A stretch of 64,000 nt of DNA from Shewanella morhuae (GTDB lineage Bacteria; Pseudomonadota; Gammaproteobacteria; Enterobacterales; Shewanellaceae). Position numbers and translations under genes: made by a program. Shown here piece by piece: positions 1-9,547 of this stretch. Below the pieces are notes generated by a model. That model saw only the letters and a list, made by a program, of their open reading frames with translations, was not told where the DNA came from and did not search any database. The first letter of the stretch is position 1. Every line of letters begins with the position of its first letter. Location: positions 1 through 64,000 of the forward strand of contig NZ_FTNN01000004.1 of the NCBI RefSeq assembly GCF_900156405.1, written 5' to 3'.

Positions 1-65
1 CGAAGGCTAAGCAGTTTCGATTAACTCAACACCTGTGAGTGTCCACACAGATTTCTTGTTTTATA

Positions 66-78
66 TTGTTAAAGAGCA
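66..78 (-). promoter_or_regulatory. rRNA operon leader boxA
   Basis: Read on the minus strand this is TGCTCTTTAACAA, identical to the core boxA antitermination element of enterobacterial rrn leaders. It is followed by leader sequence ending in CTGTGTGGACACTC, which also resembles the E. coli 16S leader. The mature 16S gene should begin shortly beyond the left edge of the window. An ORF drawn across this stretch is not a gene. Confidence 0.9.
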
Positions 79-147
79 ACTCAATCTCATCAGAGAATGT
101 GAGTACCACACTGAGCATCAAATGCTTCCAGGTGGCTAGGGCTGCGT

Positions 148-175
148 ATTCTACGCATTTCCCATTGTGCGTCAA
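148..175 (-). promoter_or_regulatory. rrn promoter P2
   Basis: On the minus strand: -35 TTGACG (170-175), 16-bp spacer, -10 TAGAAT (148-153), about 70 bp upstream of boxA, the usual position of the constitutive rrn P2. The call rests on the two hexamers and the leader context. Confidence 0.75.
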
Positions 176-279
176 GGAGTTTTTACAAACTTTCTCAACA
201 CTCATCAATCAGTAAACTTATCGATGAACTGTTACTACATCAGACGGCTTAACGCTGTCTGCCGTGTCAGTGGATGCGC

Positions 280-307
280 ATTATAGGCAGCGCGAGATTT
301 TGTGCAA
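280..307 (-). promoter_or_regulatory. rrn promoter P1
   Basis: On the minus strand: -35 TTGCAC (302-307), 16-bp spacer, -10 TATAAT (280-285) followed by GCGC, a GC-rich discriminator like that of stringently controlled E. coli rrn P1 promoters. The sequence just upstream (310-350) is AT-rich and could act as an UP element. Confidence 0.8.
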
Positions 308-746
308 CCCTTTTTTCACTAAATTAGCCGTTAATTACTGATATCTACACTAGCCACACACTACCCACCGCTTACCCCCAGACTTATCCACAAAACCAGC
401 AACTTTGGCTTATTAATAATGGCGAATAAGTGTGTTGATGACTCAAGTCATGTAGCTAGGAGCAATACTATTTGGGATAAAACCGCTATTTAATGCCTGT
501 GAATCAATTTAAGTCGGCATTTGTCATACTGCAAACAAGCCATGTCAAAGAAAGTGACAGGGATGATCCAAACGCACGTTATGACTTCATCATTGGTTAA
601 CTAGCTATATAAAGAAGAGGAAGTAGAAGTAGGTAATAAAGGTGAAGGTAATAACTGCTGAGCTCAACCTCATGTTATGAATCAAGGCGAGCTAACACAT
701 TCACAGCGAGGTAGATGCGCTATCAAGATGTGCGAAAGCTTGCCGG
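308..746. other. intergenic region behind the rrn promoter
   Basis: No ORF with a plausible start and no tRNA-like fold is visible. The first ~50 bp probably hold the P1 UP element and Fis-type sites, by analogy with other rrn operons. The rest is moderately AT-rich spacer before the convergent end of the MscS-like gene. Confidence 0.5.
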
Positions 747-1292
747 TTATTCTGGGTCAAAGCGTTTTTTACTGTCTGACTGAGCTTGCCGCTGAGCTAA
801 TGGAGTTTGATCGGCTAGCTTTAGTACCGCCTTTTGCAACATCAAGTTATTAGGGTAAGTCACCATATCGCCGTTATCACGGTGGATGAGTACATGGAAT
901 AAAGCGATTTCAACAATAATACCGCTGATGTCCTCATCCTTATCAACCACCTTAATACGTTCGCCTATGCGGTAAGGGAATACAAAGAAAATCAGTACAC
1001 CTGCCGTTAAGTTACTTAATATTGACCACTGCGCCACTAACGCGACGCCCATTACCGCAAAAGCAGAGGAAACAAATAGCGATACATCCTGATAGCCAAG
1101 CCCTAAAGAGACCGCCATCAGTGATAGTGTAATAAAGAACATCACATATGAGATAAACCGCGTAACTAAACTGGTGCGCGTTACACTCACCTGCTTCATT
1201 TGCGCAAGTTTGCGCACCCAATGGGTTAATGCACGCTGTAAAAAGAGAAACACTGCAAGATAAATACAGGCAAGCAGGATTTGATTTGTCAT
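747..1292 (-). CDS. Small MscS-family mechanosensitive channel protein
   Basis: 181-residue inner-membrane protein. Two or three hydrophobic segments (about residues 3-20, 45-65 and 70-110) lead into a segment rich in Gly/Ala helix packing, then FPYRIGERIKV, the start of the MscS beta domain. It lacks the large C-terminal alpha/beta domain of full MscS (about 286 residues), so it is a minimal member of the family. It probably gates small solutes or ions under membrane tension, by family analogy. The start is the ATG at 1292 with a weak GAGCGG upstream. It is transcribed towards the rrn operon and appears monocistronic. Confidence 0.8.
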   Translation of the reverse strand: MTNQILLACIYLAVFLFLQRALTHWVRKLAQMKQVSVTRTSLVTRFISYVMFFITLSLMAVSLGLGYQDVSLFVSSAFAVMGVALVAQWSILSNLTAGVLIFFVFPYRIGERIKVVDKDEDISGIIVEIALFHVLIHRDNGDMVTYPNNLMLQKAVLKLADQTPLAQRQAQSDSKKRFDPE

Positions 1293-1397
1293 AATAGCCG
1301 CTCAATTAACTAAACTGTCTGAATTCTAACTTTTTTGCGCGCTGAGTTATAGCACACGCAAACAAGCCATGCAGCAAAACCGAGTATTTGATTCAAT

Positions 1398-2141
1398 ATG
1401 GTTGATTCTACCCTCTTATATGAAACTCAAGATGAATTAGGCCCAATTCGCGTAATCGATTATGACGACTCACGGATCCTGTCCTTTGGGGATAATGATG
1501 AGCAGAGTAAAATTTTAAAAGCTGCGCCACATATCCCCCAACATACTTATGTGCAAGCCATGTTGTTAGTTTTGCTATTTTGTAAGCCCAAGAGCGCTAT
1601 TGTTTTAGGTTTAGGTGGTGGCTCGATTATTCACTCTCTACGCAATTTCGACGCAGCCATAAAGTTAACGGCGGTGGAATTACGCCCTATAGTGATTGAG
1701 TTAGCTAAACGCTACTTCCAACTCCCCATAGGTAAAAAGCTGAATCTTATTAATGATGATGCCATCGCATTTTTAGCCGCTGGCGAGCATAAAAAAGTCG
1801 ATGTGATTTTTGCCGATATATACACCGCCAAAGGAGTCGAAGCAGGCCAGCTTTCGCCAGTATTCCTAGAGCAATGCACTAACCTCATCAAACCTAACGG
1901 TTATTTAGTACTAAACTGCTGGAAAGAGCATAGCCAAAATCGCGAATTATTAGCCGACTTACAACAGCACTTTGCCCATGTTGACGCCTGCCTGACGGGC
2001 GGCGGTAATTGGGTGATTTTTGCTAGCCAAACACCCCAGCTTTTAGGTACATCGGCCCTTAAAAGCAATGCCCAATCGTTATCCCAGCAATTAGGCTTTG
2101 CCCTTGAGCGATCGTTAACGCGGTTTGGGCCTTGGATTTAA
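1398..2141 (+). CDS. Spermidine-synthase-fold methyltransferase-like protein
   Basis: 247 residues with the polyamine-synthase Rossmann core: GLGGGSIIHSL (about residues 74-84) as nucleotide/dcSAM loop, VELRPIVIELAKRYF with the acidic ribose-binding residue, then a D-D-A and FADIYTAKG segment. Members of this group often lack the complete putrescine-binding loop, so true spermidine synthase activity cannot be assumed. A SAM or dcSAM-dependent transfer in the cytoplasm is the safe statement. It lies head to head with the MscS-like gene (105 bp apart) and just upstream of pepA. Confidence 0.75.
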   Translation: MVDSTLLYETQDELGPIRVIDYDDSRILSFGDNDEQSKILKAAPHIPQHTYVQAMLLVLLFCKPKSAIVLGLGGGSIIHSLRNFDAAIKLTAVELRPIVIELAKRYFQLPIGKKLNLINDDAIAFLAAGEHKKVDVIFADIYTAKGVEAGQLSPVFLEQCTNLIKPNGYLVLNCWKEHSQNRELLADLQQHFAHVDACLTGGGNWVIFASQTPQLLGTSALKSNAQSLSQQLGFALERSLTRFGPWI

Positions 2142-2229
2142 TCTTAATCTCAGCCAAATAGCTTAAATTAGTTAACCCTAAGGCTGAGCTTTGATATTCT
2201 TCTCACACTCCAATGATATGAGTTGTACC

Positions 2230-3762
2230 ATGAAAAATAAGCACAAATTTATGTTAAGCGTTATGGCTCTGGCGTGCCTTAATCCTCTCAATGCTAACGC
2301 CGAAATTTTTAGTTTTGATACTCGTAGCTCACTGAACTCAGATACCTTAGTGCTATTCCAAAGTGCTGATTCAACCACCTATGGTATCGACCTTTTACCT
2401 CAGTCGACCCAAGACCAACTAAACCTTGCAACGGCGGATAATATTTTTTCCGGTAAGCAGGGAGAAACCCTCGAGATTTTAGTACCGAGCGAAATCGATG
2501 CTAAACGGATATTACTGGTAGGCATTGGCGATGCAAAAATCTTAACCCCAGGCTCCATTAATACTATTGGGGGCAATATTGCTGCAAAACTCGATACTGT
2601 TCCGCAGGCCACGGTGCGTATATTTACTCAAGGCTTAACGGCCGCGCCACTATTTGCTGCTGAGCTTGCCCATGGTATAGAGCTACGTAGCTACCGTTAC
2701 ACTCAGTTTAAAGCCAGTACCCATAAGCAAAAAAACTATCAAATTGCCGTCGATGATTTAAGCGCCAACCAGAAACGCCACAAAAACTTACAAGCGGTTG
2801 AAGAAGGCGTGTTTTTAGCCCGCGACTTAACCAACGCACCTGCTGGCATTATGTATCCCGATAGCTTTGCCAATGAAGCCAGAAAACTTAAATCCCTCGG
2901 TGTTAAAGTCACAGTATTAGAAGCCAAAGATATCGAACGCTTACAACTAGGCGCTTTAGCTGCGGTGGGTAAAGGCAGTGAGCGCCCACCTAAGTTAGTC
3001 GTCGCCCATTGGCCAGGTAGTAAAGACGCGCCAATTGCACTGGTTGGCAAAGGCATTACCTTTGACTCGGGCGGTTATAATATCAAAGCAACGGGCACTT
3101 CAATCGCACGGATGAAGTCAGATATGGCGGGCGCGGCGACGGTACTTGGCACCATTAAAGCCATGGCGATTCAAAAAGCAGCGGTCAACGTTGTGGCAAT
3201 TATGCCCATGGCAGAGAACATGATATCCGGCCATGCGATGATCCCTGGGGACGTGATTAAAACGGCCCAAGGGCTTACCGTTGAAGTGCTCAATACCGAT
3301 GCAGAGGGTCGTTTAGTGTTGGCCGATGGCCTCTGGTATGCCCGAGAACACTACAACCCCTCGATTATCATTGATGTCGCGACGTTAACCGGCTCTAAAG
3401 TCGGCGCACTTGGCAGCGTGTATGCGGGATTGTTTACCGATTCAGAGACCTTAGTCAAAGAGTTAACCTATGCAGGACAACAGGTTGATGAAAAAGTATG
3501 GCGTTTACCGTTAGATCAAGCCTATGCTGATGAGATTAAATCCACGATCGCGGATCTAAAAAATACCGGTAAAGAAGGAAGTGCTGGCGCTTCTTCTGCG
3601 GCGATGTTTTTAAAACGCTTTGCGGGCGAACAACCTTGGGCACACCTTGATATCGCGGGTAATGCGTTAACCGCCACCGATACCGCCGTAGTGCCAGCTG
3701 GCGCAACAGGTTATGGCGTACGTTTACTCAGCACTTGGCTAACTCAGCCTAAGACTCAGTAA
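2230..3762 (+). CDS. Exported leucyl aminopeptidase, M17 family
   Basis: About 510 residues. The C-terminal half carries the M17 two-metal site: KGITFDSGGYNIK (Lys and Asp ligands), MKSDMAGAA and NTDAEGRLVLADGL with the signature NTDAEGRL. Such enzymes release N-terminal residues from peptides and work as hexamers. The chosen ATG gives an N-terminus MKNKHKFMLSVMALACLNPL ending in ANA, a clean Sec signal peptide, so this is a periplasmic or secreted version, unlike cytosolic PepA. An upstream in-frame TTG (2191) and ATG (2218) would blunt the signal peptide. A strong terminator follows the stop codon. Confidence 0.88.
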   Translation: MKNKHKFMLSVMALACLNPLNANAEIFSFDTRSSLNSDTLVLFQSADSTTYGIDLLPQSTQDQLNLATADNIFSGKQGETLEILVPSEIDAKRILLVGIGDAKILTPGSINTIGGNIAAKLDTVPQATVRIFTQGLTAAPLFAAELAHGIELRSYRYTQFKASTHKQKNYQIAVDDLSANQKRHKNLQAVEEGVFLARDLTNAPAGIMYPDSFANEARKLKSLGVKVTVLEAKDIERLQLGALAAVGKGSERPPKLVVAHWPGSKDAPIALVGKGITFDSGGYNIKATGTSIARMKSDMAGAATVLGTIKAMAIQKAAVNVVAIMPMAENMISGHAMIPGDVIKTAQGLTVEVLNTDAEGRLVLADGLWYAREHYNPSIIIDVATLTGSKVGALGSVYAGLFTDSETLVKELTYAGQQVDEKVWRLPLDQAYADEIKSTIADLKNTGKEGSAGASSAAMFLKRFAGEQPWAHLDIAGNALTATDTAVVPAGATGYGVRLLSTWLTQPKTQ

Positions 3763-3828
3763 TCACATTTAGCTTGCCAGCACCTAAGCATTTGTAAAAT
3801 GGTCTTGTTCTAATTGAATTTATGTTTG

Positions 3829-3855
3829 AAGGGATATCATAGATATCCCTTTTTT
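3829..3855 (+). terminator. Rho-independent terminator after the M17 aminopeptidase
   Basis: Stem AAGGGATATC / GATATCCCTT with a 3-nt loop, followed by a T-run (to TTTTTTAT). Confidence 0.85.
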
Positions 3856-4122
3856 ATACCTGAAATTTATCCCACATCCTTCACAGATAAGCACTCGCCT
3901 AAAACCCTGAGCAACCCCAATCACACCAAACCTGCAGTGGGCGTGGTAAACCGATTGAGTCCGGCCAGATCTCACTTGCATTCTATTAAACCGATTAGAA
4001 TGATAGCTTTTATCCGTTATCTTAATTATTAGCGAGTCGGTAGTATGCTTCACATCGACAGGACGCAAGCAAACGCCCTCGTTATGAACTTAAGCAATCA
4101 TCAACTAAATGGAAGCATAAAA

Positions 4123-4692
4123 ATGACTCAATCAATTATCAACAGCACAATCAAACCATTCAAAGCCACTGCGTTTCACAATGGTGAATTCGTTCCAGTG
4201 ACAGAGCAAGACCTGTTAGGTAAATGGTCAGTGGTATTCTTCTACCCTGCTGACTTTACCTTTGTTTGCCCAACTGAATTAGGCGACATGGCTGATTACT
4301 ACGAAAAGCTACAAGGTATGGGTGTTGAAGTTTACTCAGTCTCTACTGACACTCACTTCACTCACAAAGCATGGCATGACACGTCAGACACCATTAAGAA
4401 GATTAACTTCCCAATGTTGGCTGACCCAACAGGCACTATCAGCCGTAACTTCGGTGTGATGATAGAAGAAGACGGTTTAGCACTGCGTGGTACTTTTGTT
4501 ATTAACCCAGAAGGCCAAATCAAGGTTAGCGAAGTTCACGATTTAGGTATTGGCCGTAGCGCTCAAGAGCTAGTTCGTAAAATTCAAGCTGCTCAATATG
4601 TTGCGACTCACGATGGTGAAGTTTGCCCAGCTAAATGGCAGCCAGGTGATGACACATTAGCACCATCTTTAGACCTAGTTGGCAAAATCTAA
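4123..4692 (+). CDS. ahpC: Alkyl hydroperoxide reductase subunit C (2-Cys peroxiredoxin)
   Basis: 189 residues. The peroxidatic Cys49 sits in FTFVCPTEL and the resolving Cys168 in GEVCPAKW, both canonical for AhpC. It reduces H2O2 and organic hydroperoxides and is re-reduced by AhpF, encoded next. The ATG at 4123 is preceded by GGAAG and gives the usual N-terminus (MTQSIINS). An in-frame start at 4045 would add 26 unsupported residues. A stem-loop separates it from ahpF, which fits higher expression of C than F. No convincing OxyR box was found upstream by eye. Confidence 0.97.
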   Translation: MTQSIINSTIKPFKATAFHNGEFVPVTEQDLLGKWSVVFFYPADFTFVCPTELGDMADYYEKLQGMGVEVYSVSTDTHFTHKAWHDTSDTIKKINFPMLADPTGTISRNFGVMIEEDGLALRGTFVINPEGQIKVSEVHDLGIGRSAQELVRKIQAAQYVATHDGEVCPAKWQPGDDTLAPSLDLVGKI

Positions 4693-4738
4693 TTTAGCCC
4701 AAAGCGTCAACCCCGCCAGTCTAGCATCCTGAGCTAAA

Positions 4739-4767
4739 TGGCGTTGCACCCCGAAACTGCAACGCCA
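4739..4767 (+). promoter_or_regulatory. ahpC-ahpF intercistronic stem-loop
   Basis: Perfect 10-bp stem TGGCGTTGCA / TGCAACGCCA with a 9-nt loop, no T-run behind it. It is better explained as an mRNA-stabilising or attenuating hairpin than a full terminator. Confidence 0.6.
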
Positions 4768-4852
4768 CATTGCAAAGGACTAAGCCCGCCCCTGCATGGG
4801 CCTAGACTGGCGCCTTTTATCTCTCCCTTTTAAGCAATTTTGGAGTTATCAC

Positions 4853-6424
4853 ATGTTAGATGCGAATTTAAAAAATCAACTGCAAACCTACCTGCAAAAC
4901 CTCAAGAGACCAGTTGAACTTGTCGTGTCTGCAGACGAGTCTAAAAAATCTCAAGAATTAAAAAGTTTAGCGCAAGACATTGTCAGCCTTTCTTCTTTGG
5001 TGAGCCTGAAAGAAATTCAGGGCGAACGCATCCCAGCAATGACAGTAATAAACCCACAGATTAATACGCAAATTAGTTTTGCTGGTCTGCCTATGGGTCA
5101 CGAATTTACTTCACTTGTGCTGGCCTTACTGCACACAGGTGGACACCCAATTAAACTCAGCGATGAGATTATCCAGCAGATCCGCGATCTGCCCGGCAAA
5201 TATGCCTTTGAGACTTACGTATCTCTGACCTGCCAAAACTGCCCTGATGTCATTCAGGCACTGAACATGATGGCCGCAATCAACCCAAATATCACTAACG
5301 TGATGATTGACGGTGCTTTGTTCCAAGACGAAGTGAATAGCCGCAACATCATGGCTGTACCATCGGTCTACTTAAACGGCGAAGTGTTTGCTGCAGGTCG
5401 CATCAGTATTGGCGAGATTTTGAATAAACTCGACACCAATGCCGCCAGCCGTAAGGCTGATGAAATTGCTGAAAAAGCCCCATTTGAAGTATTAGTGGTT
5501 GGCGGTGGCCCAGCAGGTGCTGCAGCGGCTATTTATGCAGCGCGTAAAGGCTTACGTACTGGTATTGTTGCCGACAAGTTTGGCGGACAAGTGGCTGAAA
5601 CCGTAGGTATTGAAAACTTTATATCAGTCAAATCGACTGAAGGTCCAAAGCTTGTAGCAAACCTTGAAGCCCATGTAAGAGACTACGAAGTTGACATCAT
5701 GGACAACCAGAAAGCCGTGTCGTTAGGCACTGACGGTTTGTTTGAACTTGAGTTAGCAAGCGGCGCTAAATTACGTAGCCGTACTATATTATTGGCCACA
5801 GGTGCCCGCTGGCGTGAAATGAACGTCCCCGGTGAGAAAGAATACCGCGGCAAAGGCGTGGCTTATTGCCCACATTGCGATGGCCCGTTATTTAAAGGTA
5901 AACGCGTAGCTGTGATTGGTGGCGGTAACTCAGGTATCGAAGCTGCTATCGATTTAGCGAATATTGTCGAGCACGTAACGGTACTGGAGTTTGATAAAAC
6001 CCTACGCGCCGATGATGTACTGCAACGTAAAGCGGCTTCTATGGGTAACATTACTATTATTACCCAAGCGATGACCACTGAAGTGACTGGCGATGGCACC
6101 CGAGTGAATGGCCTGAACTACACAGACAGAGCAACAGGTGATAGCCATCATGTCACACTTGCAGGTATCTTCGTACAAATTGGTTTAGTACCCAATGCAG
6201 AATGGTTGAAAGGCACCATTGATTTAACCCCAAGGGGCGAAATTATTGTTGATGCACGCGGACAAACTTCTGTTCCAGGTATTTTTGCCGCAGGTGATGT
6301 GACTGACTCCCCTTTCAAGCAAATCATTATTGCCATGGGCAGCGGCGCAAATGCATCATTGGGCGCATTTGATTACTTAATTCGCCATAGTGATGAAGAA
6401 ACCGCTAAGACCAAAGTGGCTTAA
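4853..6424 (+). CDS. ahpF: Alkyl hydroperoxide reductase subunit F
   Basis: 523-residue flavoprotein that passes electrons from NADH to AhpC. The N-terminal tandem thioredoxin-like fold has the redox pair in TCQNCPDV (CxxC as CQNC; E. coli has CHNC). The thioredoxin-reductase-like part follows, with the FAD motif [10 protein letters not shown], the active disulphide in CPHCDGPLF, the NAD motif GGGNSG and the C-terminal FAD contact [10 protein letters not shown]. The ATG at 4853 has GGAG ten bases upstream and matches family length (about 520); the in-frame start at 4796 has no ribosome site. Confidence 0.96.
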   Translation: MLDANLKNQLQTYLQNLKRPVELVVSADESKKSQELKSLAQDIVSLSSLVSLKEIQGERIPAMTVINPQINTQISFAGLPMGHEFTSLVLALLHTGGHPIKLSDEIIQQIRDLPGKYAFETYVSLTCQNCPDVIQALNMMAAINPNITNVMIDGALFQDEVNSRNIMAVPSVYLNGEVFAAGRISIGEILNKLDTNAASRKADEIAEKAPFEVLVVGGGPAGAAAAIYAARKGLRTGIVADKFGGQVAETVGIENFISVKSTEGPKLVANLEAHVRDYEVDIMDNQKAVSLGTDGLFELELASGAKLRSRTILLATGARWREMNVPGEKEYRGKGVAYCPHCDGPLFKGKRVAVIGGGNSGIEAAIDLANIVEHVTVLEFDKTLRADDVLQRKAASMGNITIITQAMTTEVTGDGTRVNGLNYTDRATGDSHHVTLAGIFVQIGLVPNAEWLKGTIDLTPRGEIIVDARGQTSVPGIFAAGDVTDSPFKQIIIAMGSGANASLGAFDYLIRHSDEETAKTKVA

Positions 6425-6457
6425 CAAGTTAATCAACATCGACGGTAACACAAACAT

Positions 6458-6483
6458 ATAGCCAGCATCCGCTGGCTATTTTT
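6458..6483 (+). terminator. Terminator of ahpCF
   Basis: Stem ATAGCCAGC / GCTGGCTAT, 4-nt loop, then TTTTT. Confidence 0.88.
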
Positions 6484-6569
6484 ATTCATAGAAAACATTA
6501 CACTCTCGCACGCTCTAATAATATTTATACACAAGCTCAGTTAACACTAAAAACATCTCCAATCATACA

Positions 6570-7625
6570 TTAATCAAACGCTTCTATAATTTCTTGGATT
6601 GCTTCATTAGCAACTTTAATAAGATCATTATATTTAATTTCTCTAGATTCATGATATGAGCGTCTCATTATGCTTTTTAGACTAAACTCGGTATCAACTA
6701 ACATCCAATAGATGTCTTTTGAATGCTCCGGATGAATCATACTTGTAGCATACTTTCCTACTTCACCATCCAGATTAACATGATGAAAAACATTACAAAA
6801 CTCGGCTAATTTTTTGTCTTTTGTAGCAATCCAGACATCTTGATTTACACCGTCGATACCATTTTGTTCGACGATATTAGCAGTCTGTAATAGATGAATA
6901 TCGCAAGCACCATTAAATGCGATCTTCATAACCTCTGCAGAGTTAGTCGGTAACTTACCCTCACTTGTTTTAAGAAAGTTGTTTCTAATCTTTCTTCTTA
7001 ATTCAATAATCCCCCTACTATTAGAAGGTGGTTCTACAAAGCAGTATTTTGCAATTTCAATTTCCGCAGCACTCAAGATGTCAACTTTACGTTCAATTTT
7101 ATCTAAAAATTTTTTAAATTTTTCAATCGGCTTTCCTTTGAACTTATTATCAATTAAATTCAAATATAAAATACATGAAAATGATATTGCTAAAGTGGTT
7201 TTTGCTTCATGTGAAAGATCATTGTATCCGTAGTTTTCACTCTTCCCTGTATACTCTGAATATACGCAATTTGGAGTATCAATAAATCCAGGTAAGTGTT
7301 CAGTACAAAATAACTCATACTTTTCTCTAGACTTTTGTGCAAGCTCTGGTGGCATTTCATTCAAAGCTAATCCAGGTGATATGCAAACACTCTGAGGCGG
7401 ACACCTTTGTAAAAGTTTAATCAGATTATGCAACCCTTGTTTTTTTACGGACGCCCATTTATTTCCATTATCTACAACCTTTTCCATGCTTATCAATATA
7501 TTAGTATCTAATGCTATAGTTGTTTCAATACCAGCTAACTTATTTTTTGCAATCAATACAGGGTCTAATTTAAGCTCTCCACTCACAGGTCTGCTTGCCT
7601 TAATAAATAACGTTCTAGTTTCCAT
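6570..7625 (-). CDS. PIN-like nuclease-domain protein of unknown role
   Basis: 351 residues, not recognised as a named gene. IALDTNILISMEK near residues 37-49 has the DxN start of PIN domains. Acidic residues follow in the expected order: Glu90 (LALNE), Asp242 (CDIHLLQTA) and the QDVWIATKDKKL segment with Asp263, Thr268 and Asp270. About 150 residues lie between the second and third acids, far more than in toxin-type PIN proteins, so this is a PIN-like fold with a large insertion. It is much more AT-rich than its neighbours and lies between the ahpF terminator and recJ, where many relatives have other genes. This suggests acquisition. RNA or DNA cleavage is inferred, not shown. No antitoxin-like partner is adjacent. 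Confidence 0.6.
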   Translation of the reverse strand: METRTLFIKASRPVSGELKLDPVLIAKNKLAGIETTIALDTNILISMEKVVDNGNKWASVKKQGLHNLIKLLQRCPPQSVCISPGLALNEMPPELAQKSREKYELFCTEHLPGFIDTPNCVYSEYTGKSENYGYNDLSHEAKTTLAISFSCILYLNLIDNKFKGKPIEKFKKFLDKIERKVDILSAAEIEIAKYCFVEPPSNSRGIIELRRKIRNNFLKTSEGKLPTNSAEVMKIAFNGACDIHLLQTANIVEQNGIDGVNQDVWIATKDKKLAEFCNVFHHVNLDGEVGKYATSMIHPEHSKDIYWMLVDTEFSLKSIMRRSYHESREIKYNDLIKVANEAIQEIIEAFD

Positions 7626-7728
7626 GTTTTATATTCCAACATTACATTTTTAATAGGAGATATCGATATACCAATCAAGTTAGAAAACTTATTTAATCAG
7701 AATTGCAAAGGCAATCCTAAAAATTGAG

Positions 7729-9453
7729 TTACATGGCCTCAATTTGCTCAACCATGAGTTGCAATGAGAAGTTACCGCGATACTCATTCACATCAAGTTT
7801 ATAAACAATACGGGCGTGGCGAATAGTTGCATCGGGCCATGTGTGTAAATCCACATTAAAAGCAATCGCATCAAGCATCACTGTGCCACATTGGGTTTCA
7901 AGCACCAATTTAAGGTGACGCTCACCAACAAGGCGTTGTTGCACTATGGTAAAGTAACCATCAAATAGCGGTTCTTCAAAGGCTTGACCCCAAGGTCCAG
8001 CATTGCGCAATAACTGCGCCATCTCCAGATTCAACTCTGTTGGGGTAAGTTCACCATCGGACCAAAACTCGCCGGTTAATAACTCCGCTTTAAGCTGTTC
8101 ACGCACCGCATCATCATAGGCTTTGGCAAACGTAGCAAAACTGCCGGCTTTAAGTGATAACCCAGCCGCCATCGCATGGCCGCCAAACTTGATAATCAGC
8201 CCAGGGTTACGCGTGTTCACCAGTTCAAGTAAGTCACGCATATGCAGCCCTTTAATCGAGCGCGCCGAGCCTTTAATTTCACAGTTGCCTGCATCGGCAA
8301 AGGCTATTACCGGTCTGTGGTATTTATCTTTAATGCGCGAGGCTAAAATCCCAATCACGCCTTGATGCCAATCTTCTTGAAATAAAGCGATACCCCAAGG
8401 TAACTCGGCTTCGTTGAGCTTTAATTGCTCAAGAGTTTTCAATGCCTCTTGCTGCATACCCACTTCAAGCTCACGCCGCTCTTGGTTTAAACCGTCAAGC
8501 TCCGCGGCCATGCGGCGGGCAAGCATCATGTCTTCACAAAGTAATGTTTCAACGCCAAGCGCCATTTCATCCAACCGCCCTGCGGCATTAAGTCTTGGGC
8601 CTACGGCAAAACCAAAGTCGGATGCAACGATACGCGCAGGGTTTCGCTTCGCCACTTCAAGCAATGCGGTAATTCCCACTCGGCAGCGCCCAGCGCGCAC
8701 ACGCTGCAAACCCGCTTCGACCAAAATACGATTATTGGCATCAAGTGACACCACATCGGCAACGGTGCCAAGGGCAACGATATCGAGCAAAGAGCCTAAA
8801 TTAGGTTCAGTAATACCGCGCGTTTGATACCAGTTTCGCGCTCGCAGTTCGGCTCTTAACGCCGTCATCAAATAAAAAGCCACCCCGACGCCAGCAATCG
8901 ATTTACTGGCAAATGAACAACCGGGTTGATTCGGATTGACGATTGCATCGGCATTAGGTAATTCATGTCCGGGTAGATGATGGTCAGTAATCACTACTTG
9001 CATGCCAAAGGCTTTGGCCGCGGCTACGCCATCAATTGATGAAATACCGTTATCCACCGTAATCAACATTTCGGCTTGTTTAGTCGCCGCAACAGCAACT
9101 ATTTCAGGGCTTAAGCCGTAGCCATAGTCAAAGCGATTGGGAATCAAATAGTCCACTTTGGTCGCGCCCATCATCCGCAGCGCCAACATGCACACGCTGG
9201 TCGAGGTTGCGCCGTCGGCATCAAAATCACCGACAATCAAAATCGATTTCTTCGCCTGCATTGCATCGGCGATAAGTGCAGCAGACTCAGCCAAACCTTT
9301 CATGGTGTCAGGCCTTAACAACCCCTTCAGAGCAAGTTCACACTCGTGAGTTAGCGCGCCGCGACGAGCATAAAGCTGCTTTAATAGCGGCGAAAGATGA
9401 GCGGGTAAATGGCTATCATCAACGGTTGGGCGACGGACTATCTTATGGATCAA
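7729..9453 (-). CDS. recJ: Single-stranded-DNA-specific exonuclease RecJ
   Basis: 574 residues. DHH phosphoesterase motifs are in order: GDFDADGATST (motif I), ITVDNG, ITDHHLPGHELPNADAIVN (the DHH), then VADVVSLDANN. The C-terminal DHHA1/OB part includes IKGSARSIKG and FGGHAMAAG. RecJ digests 5' single-stranded ends in recombination and mismatch repair. The start is TTG (9453); no ATG lies nearby and the family N-terminus fits. xerD-dsbC-recJ is the classic gammaproteobacterial order, but a terminator lies between dsbC and recJ here. Confidence 0.95.
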   Translation of the reverse strand: MIHKIVRRPTVDDSHLPAHLSPLLKQLYARRGALTHECELALKGLLRPDTMKGLAESAALIADAMQAKKSILIVGDFDADGATSTSVCMLALRMMGATKVDYLIPNRFDYGYGLSPEIVAVAATKQAEMLITVDNGISSIDGVAAAKAFGMQVVITDHHLPGHELPNADAIVNPNQPGCSFASKSIAGVGVAFYLMTALRAELRARNWYQTRGITEPNLGSLLDIVALGTVADVVSLDANNRILVEAGLQRVRAGRCRVGITALLEVAKRNPARIVASDFGFAVGPRLNAAGRLDEMALGVETLLCEDMMLARRMAAELDGLNQERRELEVGMQQEALKTLEQLKLNEAELPWGIALFQEDWHQGVIGILASRIKDKYHRPVIAFADAGNCEIKGSARSIKGLHMRDLLELVNTRNPGLIIKFGGHAMAAGLSLKAGSFATFAKAYDDAVREQLKAELLTGEFWSDGELTPTELNLEMAQLLRNAGPWGQAFEEPLFDGYFTIVQQRLVGERHLKLVLETQCGTVMLDAIAFNVDLHTWPDATIRHARIVYKLDVNEYRGNFSLQLMVEQIEAM

Positions 9454-9489
9454 GGGACTCTAACTCTGAGGGAATCGTGGCAATAAGAT

Positions 9490-9519
9490 AACAAAAAGGT
9501 GAGCGTTAAGCTCACCTTT
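9490..9519 (-). terminator. Terminator between dsbC and recJ
   Basis: Stem AAAGGTGAGC / GCTCACCTTT with a 5-nt loop; on the minus strand it is followed by TTTTTG. It would uncouple or attenuate recJ from xerD-dsbC. Confidence 0.8.
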
Positions 9520-9547
9520 AGTGGGATAATTTTTACGGTTCTGAGTA

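Noticed and set aside
26-208. 60-codon frame on the minus strand at the left edge
   Set aside because: It runs across the rrn P2, boxA and leader, which explain the sequence; no coding evidence.
3960-4040. Possible OxyR site upstream of ahpC
   Set aside because: Fragments such as GATAG and TTATC occur, but spacing and arms do not fit the four-part ATAG/CTAT pattern.
8414-8827. 137-codon plus-strand frame inside recJ
   Set aside because: Shadow of recJ; protein is Ser/Arg/Ala-rich without motifs.
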